DNA from: Neptunicella marina
GTDB taxonomy: Bacteria > Pseudomonadota > Gammaproteobacteria > Enterobacterales > Alteromonadaceae
NCBI RefSeq assembly: GCF_014270035.1
Contig: NZ_JACNEP010000005.1
Span: 124,001 to 188,000, forward strand
Direction: 5' to 3'
DNA: 64,000 bases
How positions within the stretch are numbered: the stretch's first letter is position 1; each line of letters starts with the position of its first letter. Under the pieces are notes generated by a model, which made no database searches, was not told where the DNA came from, and was given only the letters and a program-made list of their open reading frames with translations. Shown here one piece after another: positions 9,188 through 17,404 of this stretch. The translations under genes and the position numbers were made by a program.

Positions 9188-9214
9188 AAAAAGGGTACAC
9201 TTGGAGCCCTTTTT
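9188..9214 (+). terminator. Intrinsic terminator of the GntR-family gene
   Basis: AAAAAGGG pairs with CCCTTTTT across an 11-nt loop and is followed by further T residues. It lies 17 bp after the regulator stop codon. Confidence 0.7.
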
Positions 9215-9222
9215 TATTTAAA

Positions 9223-9250
9223 TAAGCCACCTACTGAAGTAGGTGGCTTA
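9223..9250 (-). terminator. Strong hairpin after the TonB receptor gene
   Basis: TAAGCCACCTACT and its reverse complement form a 13-bp inverted repeat with a 2-nt centre. It lies between the convergent GntR-family and TonB receptor genes and probably ends the minus-strand transcript; the following T run is weak (TTATTT). Confidence 0.6.
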
Positions 9251-9308
9251 GGGCAAAAAATAGAAAAGCAAGCTAAACGCTTGCTTTTGCATAACCACTT
9301 TTAGCGCT

Positions 9309-12275
9309 TTAATACTTATAACTAACACCAAAAGTAATTCTACGGTCAGTTAAACCTTGATAACAAAGCAAGGCACCTTCATTCACACAAGATTGTGTCA
9401 CGTCTGACTCAGTTAAATTAACGGCTTCAACACCAACATTTAGCTGATCATTTACATCATAACTAACACTGGCATTAAGCTGTCCACGGTCTTCTTGCAC
9501 AACAGGAAAACCCCATGGGAAACTTGATGTACTACCAAAATCCGTTGAGCGATATGCTTCACGCCAGGTATAACGTGCACGAGCAGATAAACCATACTTC
9601 TCGTAATACAAGGTAAAATTGTATGAGTTTTCGGATAAATCTATTAATGACTGTCTGGCACTAACTTCAATATCCTCGATTCCTGTCGTTAATTCAAATA
9701 CTGCGTTTGCACGGCTTATGGCGTTATCGACTGATTCACCACCAGAGAATTTTTGGTTGGTATAGTTGGCTAATACGCCAAACCCAGACGCCCAACCTAA
9801 CTCATCTTCAAAGGCAGATAACTCATACTGAAAGGCAACTTCCATACCTTGTTGAGTTGTTGTACCACTATCGTTAATTCTGGTTTGTGTTGGCACACAC
9901 ACCCCCACCCCCACATTAGGACCGAATACGTTTATGTCGGCAATAGGGTTAAAAATGCCCCCCTGCTCACACACTGGCCCAGTCGTATCACGGTAGCCAG
10001 TTTGTGGATCTTCATAGGGATCAACCTGTTTTGTAACATGCAAATCACTGCGTTTTTTGTGGAAATAACCCACGCTAACTAATGCAGATGGGGCAAAATA
10101 CCATTCTGCAGAGATATCAAACGAATCCACTTCCTCTGGTACTAAACCAGGATTACCAATAGAAACCGAAGCATTTGGACTGGTGCTGTAAGTAACCGAG
10201 GTTGAAAGTTCATCAAAATTAGGGCGTCTAATATCTTTTGACCAACCACCACGTAAAATCACATCGTCACTTACATTGGCCACTAGATTAAGGCGAGGCA
10301 AAATAAAGTCATAGTCGCCCTTGGTTGTTACTTTGGAGACTATGTCGTTGCCATTTGCATCTTTAGTCACTGAATTGCCCAACGAACTTACGTTAGTTTT
10401 TAAATAACGAACCCCTGCATTTCCGCGAAACATGTCGTATTCAAAATTTGCTTGTGCATATAAAGCATGTGTTTTTTCCGCAATATCAAAAAACGCACTG
10501 ACTTGAGACGTTGGAGAACTGATTGGTCCTCTTGTAGAACCCGTTTGCGCATTATTAGCCTCAATCGCTGAGTTAATTACCGCAAGTACACCATCAGGAT
10601 CAGATGCCACCATCTCAGGGTTAACCAGTAAAAAGTCACCAACAAACAACTCACGGCCGTCTGCAGCATTAAAGTTGTCCGGACCTGGCGTTAAGATACT
10701 GGCAAACAAATCACCTGAAGGACTTTCCGCCATACTGCGTAGTCCAACATTTGAACGAATTTCATCAGATACGCTTGAGGTTTTATTAAAACGATAACCC
10801 AAATCTACCGATGTAATAATGTCATCAAGATAATAAGTTACATCTGTTCTAAAGGCATCTTCGCTATTTTTTGTTGTGTCCTGACCTATGTTTACATCAC
10901 GTAAAACAACATTAGCAGGATCCAATAGCTGCGCGGTTGTAGGCGCATTTGCTTCACCCGTGGCAATGCCAAATGCCAGTGCGCCATTGGTTAAATCGTA
11001 TTCAAATGGCGTTCCATTCTCATTGGATGAATTTATTTCTGCATTAGGATTAATAAAATTAAGCGTTGTATTAAAACTTGGCGTTGTTGAGTCCGAACTG
11101 GATGAGGACGCTTCAATGGAAATAGAAACTTTCTCCCCTGTCCAATCTCCACCTAAACGAAAAATTTCACTTTTGGTAATACGGGAGTTGGTATCGCCAG
11201 AGAAGCGTAAATTCGGATCGGCCCCACCATCTTCTACTGGAATAACGCCACGCAATGCAGCTTGTATGCTACCAAGATTCTGGCCATCCAAGGTGCCAAA
11301 GTTGACCGTTTCGAAATCGTCTGGCGCAGCCACATTACGCAGATCACTTACCCCGGAAGCCTGCACACGTGAACTTTCCTGACGACGCTTTTGATCATTT
11401 AACACTGCATCAAAATACAGCTTGGTATTTTCGTTAGGCGCCCACTCAAGAGTTCCAGCGATATTTACTGTCTCATATTCGTAATTATCATAATCCTGAT
11501 TTAGAAATTGGATTGGCAGATAGTCAAACGTTTGCGCACTTGCAACACCACTATCAGCAGCCACACTGTTGTCTCGGTCAACGCGAGGGCGAAATGCCGT
11601 TACATCCTGTTTGCTATAGCTACCACTTACAACTACACCAAACTTACCAGAATTGGTTTGCCAATTATTACCAAACGCACCAGATAACCTCGGCATTATG
11701 CCATCGGTCGTTAAACTGCTGTCTTCTCCTTGGGCGCGCAGTGAAATTAAAGGGTCGCTCAATTGCAATGGACGAATGGTACGTAAGTTAATGGTACCAC
11801 CAACAGACCCCTCAATGGTTTTAGCTTCCGGGGCTTTGGTAACTTCAACCGCTGCGATAATTGCTGCCGACACGTCTTCAAAATTGATACCACTGCGGCC
11901 TGAGCCCGACCCCACCGTCGAAACACCATTAATTTCAGTACGGTTGGCATTAGTACCGCGAATTTGTACGCCGGTACCGACTCCTGCCTCACGTGTAATT
12001 TGCACACCTGTCACGTTTTCTAAAACTTCGGCAAGGTTCTGGTCAGGCAATTTACCAATATCTACCGCTTGAATGACTTCGACCAAATTATCTGACGAAC
12101 GTTTCTCTGCCAATGCGCTGGCTAATGATTGTCTGATCCCAGACACCTCAATAACTTCAACATCTTTTGCCATTTTCTCGTTATCTGCAACCTGCTGCGC
12201 ACTAACTGACGTTGCTACATTGAGCGCGGTTAAAGTCATAAGCGCTAAGCTAACTTGTGAAAGTTTAAATTCCAT
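9309..12275 (-). CDS. TonB-dependent receptor, alginate oligomer uptake
   Basis: A 988-residue outer-membrane receptor. It has a signal peptide (MEFKLSQVSLALM... ending VSAQ), a TonB box-like segment DVEVIEVSG (residues 38-46), a plug domain with IRGTNANRTEINGV, and a long barrel ending in an aromatic residue (FGVSYKY). AGGGAA lies upstream of the ATG. It belongs to the large TonB receptor type common in Alteromonadales polysaccharide loci. Its place beside PL7 lyases indicates uptake of alginate oligosaccharides into the periplasm. It has its own 475-bp upstream region with three TTGGT-type operator candidates, so it is probably a separate transcript. Confidence 0.85.
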   Translation of the reverse strand: MEFKLSQVSLALMTLTALNVATSVSAQQVADNEKMAKDVEVIEVSGIRQSLASALAEKRSSDNLVEVIQAVDIGKLPDQNLAEVLENVTGVQITREAGVGTGVQIRGTNANRTEINGVSTVGSGSGRSGINFEDVSAAIIAAVEVTKAPEAKTIEGSVGGTINLRTIRPLQLSDPLISLRAQGEDSSLTTDGIMPRLSGAFGNNWQTNSGKFGVVVSGSYSKQDVTAFRPRVDRDNSVAADSGVASAQTFDYLPIQFLNQDYDNYEYETVNIAGTLEWAPNENTKLYFDAVLNDQKRRQESSRVQASGVSDLRNVAAPDDFETVNFGTLDGQNLGSIQAALRGVIPVEDGGADPNLRFSGDTNSRITKSEIFRLGGDWTGEKVSISIEASSSSSDSTTPSFNTTLNFINPNAEINSSNENGTPFEYDLTNGALAFGIATGEANAPTTAQLLDPANVVLRDVNIGQDTTKNSEDAFRTDVTYYLDDIITSVDLGYRFNKTSSVSDEIRSNVGLRSMAESPSGDLFASILTPGPDNFNAADGRELFVGDFLLVNPEMVASDPDGVLAVINSAIEANNAQTGSTRGPISSPTSQVSAFFDIAEKTHALYAQANFEYDMFRGNAGVRYLKTNVSSLGNSVTKDANGNDIVSKVTTKGDYDFILPRLNLVANVSDDVILRGGWSKDIRRPNFDELSTSVTYSTSPNASVSIGNPGLVPEEVDSFDISAEWYFAPSALVSVGYFHKKRSDLHVTKQVDPYEDPQTGYRDTTGPVCEQGGIFNPIADINVFGPNVGVGVCVPTQTRINDSGTTTQQGMEVAFQYELSAFEDELGWASGFGVLANYTNQKFSGGESVDNAISRANAVFELTTGIEDIEVSARQSLIDLSENSYNFTLYYEKYGLSARARYTWREAYRSTDFGSTSSFPWGFPVVQEDRGQLNASVSYDVNDQLNVGVEAVNLTESDVTQSCVNEGALLCYQGLTDRRITFGVSYKY

Positions 12276-12297
12276 TGTTGTTCCCTGAGTGTGTGTT

Positions 12298-12313
12298 TGA
12301 TTACCAAATCAAT
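12298..12313. promoter_or_regulatory. Inverted repeat in the leader of the TonB receptor gene
   Basis: TTGATT-ACCA-AATCAA, 23 bp before the start codon on the minus strand. It contains a TTACCAA half-site, so it could be an additional regulator site; it may also be chance. Confidence 0.25.
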
Positions 12314-12399
12314 GACCTCTCGTGCATACGGAGAGCACTATGAAAGCTTACAAAAACTTAACATCATGTTTACAGATTAAAAATCAAAGGTCAACACTT

Positions 12400-12445
12400 T
12401 TGGTAATACCAAACCCAAATAAAATAGCAATCCTGTTATTACCAA
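12400..12445. promoter_or_regulatory. Operator candidates before the first TonB receptor gene
   Basis: TTGGTAATACCAA at 12400-12412 has perfect 5-bp arms with a 3-nt centre. At 12435-12445 GTTATTACCAA is the reverse complement of TTGGTAATAAC, a motif that recurs at 20351 and 30657. The rest of the 475-bp gap between 12276 and 12750 is AT-rich with no gene I can support. Confidence 0.55.
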
Positions 12446-12624
12446 TTTAAAAACCAGAACAAACCATGCAATTAAGGCATTGTTTTAAAAGTGTTTTATT
12501 TGAATATCTAAATCTTTACCGTTAGATAAAATGTTTTATTTTTAGGCAAAACCAAAGAGGCTAAATTTCAAAACCATCAAAATAGAATTAAAAAACTGAG
12601 GGACAAATTTACTCAAAAGTGAAT

Positions 12625-12638
12625 ATTGGTTTACCAAT
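12625..12638. promoter_or_regulatory. Operator candidate ATTGGTTTACCAAT
   Basis: Arms ATTGGT/ACCAAT with a 2-nt centre. Same arms as the perfect palindrome at 20174-20187. It lies between the PL7 gene end and the TonB receptor promoter region. Confidence 0.5.
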
Positions 12639-12750
12639 ACTGATAGCTAGATATGTAATGTGGTTGAGACTTGTTAATAGGCTATACAAAGCGAAACAGC
12701 GCCTATATCACCAATAAAGCGCTGCTTGAAGAAGCTATTACACTGACTGT

Positions 12751-14208
12751 TTATTCACTGGCAACGTAACCATTGTGGCTATTTTTAATTTGATAAAAGG
12801 TACCTTGAACATAATCATCGGGATCGCTGGAGTTATTCAGGTGATATAAACCAACTTTAAAATAGTGATATTGGTCTGCCTGATTATAAAGACTTTCACT
12901 CATATCAAATTGGGCTACCACATCGGGCTTGCCTTCACGGCTGACCGTCACACTAAGCAAATTCATGGTTACATTAATGTGATAACTAAAGACCTCATTG
13001 AGTGCGATACCATCTTGTGGGTTAGCTACACTATTGCTGCGTGACCCGATTAACTCGATATACGATTCAATATTTTTGCCATTTGCGTCTTTTTCACGAC
13101 TTTCATGGGCAAAATAAACCGAGCCTTTGTCATTGCCAGGTAGCTTTCTGTAGTAAAGCCGCACCGGCTCGTCATCATTTGCATGGATCTGCCCAATGAC
13201 GACACGACCTACCTGATAATCCTCTCCTGAGGTTGTGACATGGTTGATTGCTAACTTAACGGTTAAATCGCCATCTACACCACCGGCACTATTGCGGCTA
13301 CTTTCTGGTGCACTACCAAAGACCCAGTTATTTAAATTTACCCCCTGCGTTTTTATAGCGCGATTTCCTCGCCTTAACATTTCACGCAGCTCCACTCGGA
13401 CATAGCTGGTATTCGCAGACGTTTTAAACCCGTAACTTGAGCTACGCATCACAATACCGTTATCGTTAGACGCATAGAAATATTCAGAGTTGGTATAACC
13501 GTCCGCCAGTTGCGTTTCTAAAATAGAATCAGCAGTACCACTGTTATCTTCATCGGTTGGCACACTCAAATACCAATCGTCTAGCTCAATACCAACCTCA
13601 TTAGGAAAAACCGCATTAAATTGCCCCGTTGCCTCTTTACACTGATGCACCTGCACTTCAACAATGTCATTTTGTTGATCTTTGTTATTGCCCATTGCAT
13701 TGAGACGAATATAACGAGCGCGTGTGTCATCGGGCATTTCAATTAATTCAAATCCACTATGCCGTCCACTGGACTGCGTGTTTGCAACCAATGATGTCCA
13801 ACTCTCACTATCACTTGAACCATCAACAGAAAAGTAGGCAACTTTTTCAGCACCTTGGAACCACTTTATAGTTAAAGAACCAATAGTCTTGATACTACCT
13901 ACATCGATAATTAACTGACTATTCAGCCCGGTGGATGACCAGCGCGAAATTGAAGACGTATCACCATCAATCGCCTTTTGTGCATCAAAACCCTCGGATG
14001 CATTGCCGTTATCGGAGATAGCACTAATCGAGTACAGCTGATTAACACATTGCGCAGGTTCATTGGGTTGTGGCTCTGTTGGTAAAGATGGAGAATTAGG
14101 TTTAGTAGAAGACGTTGCACCACCGCCGCCGCACCCAGATAACGCCAATAAAATCCACATAAGAAAATACATAGTGGGACGTCTTTTTGATAGACCGTTC
14201 ACTTTCAC
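12751..14208 (-). CDS. PL7 alginate lyase lipoprotein with CBM32-like domain
   Basis: A 485-residue lipoprotein. The start is GTG at 14208, with AGGA 8 bp upstream; the N-terminus then has a basic segment (SKRRPT) and a lipobox ending LALSGC (Cys 26). A discoidin/CBM32-like domain follows (about 60-195: GFDAQKAIDGDTSS, RWSS, RYIRLNAMG). The PL7 jelly-roll domain has all three family motifs: RVELREM, GQIH and YFKVGLY. The QIH form is associated with guluronate-containing blocks. It should cut alginate at the cell surface while the binding domain holds the polymer. The gene is last in the 20116-12751 operon, 110 bp after a TonB receptor gene. Confidence 0.85.
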   Translation of the reverse strand: MKVNGLSKRRPTMYFLMWILLALSGCGGGGATSSTKPNSPSLPTEPQPNEPAQCVNQLYSISAISDNGNASEGFDAQKAIDGDTSSISRWSSTGLNSQLIIDVGSIKTIGSLTIKWFQGAEKVAYFSVDGSSDSESWTSLVANTQSSGRHSGFELIEMPDDTRARYIRLNAMGNNKDQQNDIVEVQVHQCKEATGQFNAVFPNEVGIELDDWYLSVPTDEDNSGTADSILETQLADGYTNSEYFYASNDNGIVMRSSSYGFKTSANTSYVRVELREMLRRGNRAIKTQGVNLNNWVFGSAPESSRNSAGGVDGDLTVKLAINHVTTSGEDYQVGRVVIGQIHANDDEPVRLYYRKLPGNDKGSVYFAHESREKDANGKNIESYIELIGSRSNSVANPQDGIALNEVFSYHINVTMNLLSVTVSREGKPDVVAQFDMSESLYNQADQYHYFKVGLYHLNNSSDPDDYVQGTFYQIKNSHNGYVASE

Positions 14209-14317
14209 AACGGAATTCCTAAGAAATAAAACAGGAATTAACACGCCCGAAGCTGCATCAACACCAAATACGCACGGCTGGATGTTGATGCAGACAGTGG
14301 GCTGTTAAACAGGGTAG

Positions 14318-17300
14318 TTAGAATTTAACGCTTGCACCTGCAAAAATGCGAGGACCGTAGTCATTGACCTCACCCAAGTTACCTTCCACAAAGAAGTCTT
14401 GAGATTTTGGTGCACTAAACAGGTTAATAGCTTCAACCTTAAATCTGACATTACTATTGAATTTATAAGAAGCGCGCATTTCCCATACCCCAACCCCGTC
14501 TACATAACGCAAGCGTGTTCCATTGCTGGTGTATGGTTGGAAATAATTACTACGATATTTGTAAATGATAGCAGTATCTAAATCACCAATCTGATAATAC
14601 AGCTGGCCACTAAATACATTTTTAGAAAAACCGGGCACTGAACCAGCAGGTACAATCGCCGTGGTTAATTGCGTGGAATTACCATCCAGATCGGTGGTGT
14701 AGGTATTACCATACAGGCTATCTTCAAATTCATAGTTACTATCTGCATAGTTATAACCGAATTTTACACCTAGCCCATTGTCCCAGCGGTAAGCTATTGA
14801 GGCTTCAACCCCATAAAGATCACTCTTATCATCAGTAGTAACTGAGTTGGTAATCGGAAGGGTTAATGTTTCACCGGCAATCACAAAATCTTCCAATTCG
14901 GTACGCTGCTGGAAACCACCCTGAAACTGCTTGTAATAAAGACTTAAAGCAAAAATAGAATCTTCATTCGGATACCATTCTGCTGCCACATCAAAGTTCC
15001 ACGACATTAATGGCTGAGTGTTAGGATTACCCGAGCCATTAGCGCCAACAATCAAATCATCAATTGTCATCGGAGATTCTTCGTCAGTTGCAAACTCACG
15101 GCTATAACCTAAGTCGGCCGGGTCAACGCGTGACATACCGCGGTAAATGCCAGCACGCAGCAAAACATCTTCGCTGTAATCAACCACCAGGTTAAAACTA
15201 GGCAATACTTCGGTGTAACTACCGCCACCTTCGGTTCGCTCTAACTCATCACCTTCAACCAGGCTCAGTTCCCCTAATTCATTGTCTACAACAGAATAAG
15301 AAGAACGGAAACCTACAGAGCTCACATCGGTTTTGACAACACGCACGCCTAAGTTACCGCGAATAAATTTACCAAACATTTCAGTATCGTAATTCGCCAT
15401 AACGTAAGCAGATTTGGTTTTCTCTGTCACATCAATGGTGCCCGGGTTTGCATATTCCACGTCCGGATACGCAAACTCGCTACCAGCCAGAGCCTGTGCA
15501 AAACACACATTGTCATAGGTGGCCCACGCGTTGCCACTGCTCACATAGTTACCGTCGGAATCTACCTGAGTCAGAATGTCGCCATCGGACACACTGGATA
15601 AAAAGTGACTTTCAGGGAATTCAATCTGGCAATTATGCATCACGTCGGCTGTGGTTGAATCATTCAGGGTGTACTCACTGCGTGACCCATTGCCCTGATT
15701 GCCACCATATTGCACAAAGGTTAGTTTTGAAACTCGGGTACCGGCCTGAATGCTGGTAAAGGCACCTTTATCCAACTTGTAGTCGATATCAAAACGGGCG
15801 CCAACAACCTCATTTTCGCGCACGTTTTCACGATCAATGCGCGAACGTAGGCTATCGGTAAAATTATCTATATCCGTTACGTCAAAATCAGTTAAAGAAA
15901 AATGCGGAATGCGGCTACCTAAATCCCAACTAAAAGCTTGATAAGTATCGGTTCTACCGCGGTTGGATATTTGCAATTCTTCACGTGTAGTTTGCGAGTA
16001 AGATAAATCCAAATTCAACGTAAGGTTGTCAGTCGCAACATGTTCTACATTGATGCCGTAACCTTTGTATTTTTCTTCACGCGAATATTGTTCACCGGCA
16101 GATTCAAGTCTGTCCTCACCTTCCCAATGTAAAATACCACCCACACTGTTGGTAACCAGCGTTGGGCCACTTACGCCGGGAGTTGCGCGTTTTTGTAAGA
16201 ACAACAAATCGTGGCGTGCTTCAGCCTGTGTACGATTAGAAATTTGCGCATCCAGATTAATATCCCATTTATCTGAGGGCTGGAATTGCAAAGCAACAAA
16301 CACTGCATCGCGTTCATCGGTGGTTTCGTTTTGACGATAGCTACGGCTACTGCCGGTCCAGGCGTATGGTGTACCGTCACTGACGGCTTTGCCTGTATCA
16401 GGGTCAATCTGATTGTTGTACCCCTGATTTTTACTGCCACTCACCTGATCTTCACAATCACCAGCTTTACTGCGATAGAAGCCTTCATTTGTGTTAGCAG
16501 GATCATTTAAACACGCCCACAACGATGAACCCGATGGACTCGAGCTTCGATATTCTGCTTCTGGTTGCGAAATATCCTGGCGTTGTACCCCAAATGATAC
16601 GCCGACAGATTTACCACCTTGTAATTCAAACTGGTCAACGTAACTAAAGGTGCCGCGATAACCAATATCACCCTGCAATGAGTTATTTACATTGCTCTCA
16701 TCCGGGTTGTAGTTGGTTTTCACTTCGCCTTGAATACGGCGCTTACCAAAATCAAGAGGCTTAACCGTTTCTAATGCAATAACACCCGCTACTCCACCTT
16801 CAATCATTGACGCATCTTGGGTTTTATAGATGGCGACTTTCTTGACTAATTCTGATGGGAATTGAGAAAAATTAACCGAGCGATCACCACTACCATTGGT
16901 CGCCTCGCGACCGTTAATGTGGGTGGCGCTCAAAAATGGTCCCAAACCACGGATGGTGATTTCAGTTGCACCACCATTTTCACGGTGAGAGGCAGCACCA
17001 GTAATCGATTCAAGTGCCTCACCAATAGACAAGGCTGGTAAGTCACCGATATCTTCAGCAGACAAACCATCAACAACCATTGTGGCTTCGCGTTTAATGG
17101 CAATCTGATCCTGAACCGTTTTACGTGTTCCCACTACATCAATCACTTCTACATCCGATACCGCTTGCTCTGTCGCTTGCGGTGCCTCTTGTGCATTTAC
17201 ACCCAATGCAACAGTAGATGCCATCCCGGTAAATACCGCACGTTTTACCCAACGCGCCACAGGATTCAATGTAAAGGCATGACTTTTTGTGTCAGTTTGA

Positions 17301-17332
17301 GCGTTATTTAATTGTTGTTTTAGCAACGACAT
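14318..17332 (-). CDS. TonB-dependent receptor, alginate locus
   Basis: A 1004-residue outer-membrane receptor with an extended N-terminus before the hydrophobic signal (RAVFTGMASTVALGVNAQEA). It has a TonB-box-like DVEVIDVVG (about 60-68), a plug with TEITIRGLGPFLSATHINGREA, and a barrel ending FAGASVKF. GGAG is 8 bp upstream of the ATG. It lies between the PL6-like repeat lipoprotein and the PL7-CBM32 gene, which suggests a surface complex that binds, cuts and imports alginate. Only about 25% identity to the other receptor is apparent by eye, so they likely take different oligomer classes; this is inference. Confidence 0.85.
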   Translation of the reverse strand: MSLLKQQLNNAQTDTKSHAFTLNPVARWVKRAVFTGMASTVALGVNAQEAPQATEQAVSDVEVIDVVGTRKTVQDQIAIKREATMVVDGLSAEDIGDLPALSIGEALESITGAASHRENGGATEITIRGLGPFLSATHINGREATNGSGDRSVNFSQFPSELVKKVAIYKTQDASMIEGGVAGVIALETVKPLDFGKRRIQGEVKTNYNPDESNVNNSLQGDIGYRGTFSYVDQFELQGGKSVGVSFGVQRQDISQPEAEYRSSSPSGSSLWACLNDPANTNEGFYRSKAGDCEDQVSGSKNQGYNNQIDPDTGKAVSDGTPYAWTGSSRSYRQNETTDERDAVFVALQFQPSDKWDINLDAQISNRTQAEARHDLLFLQKRATPGVSGPTLVTNSVGGILHWEGEDRLESAGEQYSREEKYKGYGINVEHVATDNLTLNLDLSYSQTTREELQISNRGRTDTYQAFSWDLGSRIPHFSLTDFDVTDIDNFTDSLRSRIDRENVRENEVVGARFDIDYKLDKGAFTSIQAGTRVSKLTFVQYGGNQGNGSRSEYTLNDSTTADVMHNCQIEFPESHFLSSVSDGDILTQVDSDGNYVSSGNAWATYDNVCFAQALAGSEFAYPDVEYANPGTIDVTEKTKSAYVMANYDTEMFGKFIRGNLGVRVVKTDVSSVGFRSSYSVVDNELGELSLVEGDELERTEGGGSYTEVLPSFNLVVDYSEDVLLRAGIYRGMSRVDPADLGYSREFATDEESPMTIDDLIVGANGSGNPNTQPLMSWNFDVAAEWYPNEDSIFALSLYYKQFQGGFQQRTELEDFVIAGETLTLPITNSVTTDDKSDLYGVEASIAYRWDNGLGVKFGYNYADSNYEFEDSLYGNTYTTDLDGNSTQLTTAIVPAGSVPGFSKNVFSGQLYYQIGDLDTAIIYKYRSNYFQPYTSNGTRLRYVDGVGVWEMRASYKFNSNVRFKVEAINLFSAPKSQDFFVEGNLGEVNDYGPRIFAGASVKF

Positions 17333-17404
17333 TACTCGATCTCCGATTTTTCTATCAGGGCACCTAAGGCAGCCTGTCGTAATTATTTTTTTGCGTCTTT
17401 TTAA

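Noticed and set aside
11513-12072. Plus-strand frames inside the TonB receptor gene
   Set aside because: Antisense shadows of a well-supported receptor with no ribosome site or family match.
15448-16510. Several frames antisense or out of frame in the second TonB receptor
   Set aside because: Composition typical of shadow frames; no domain or start signal.
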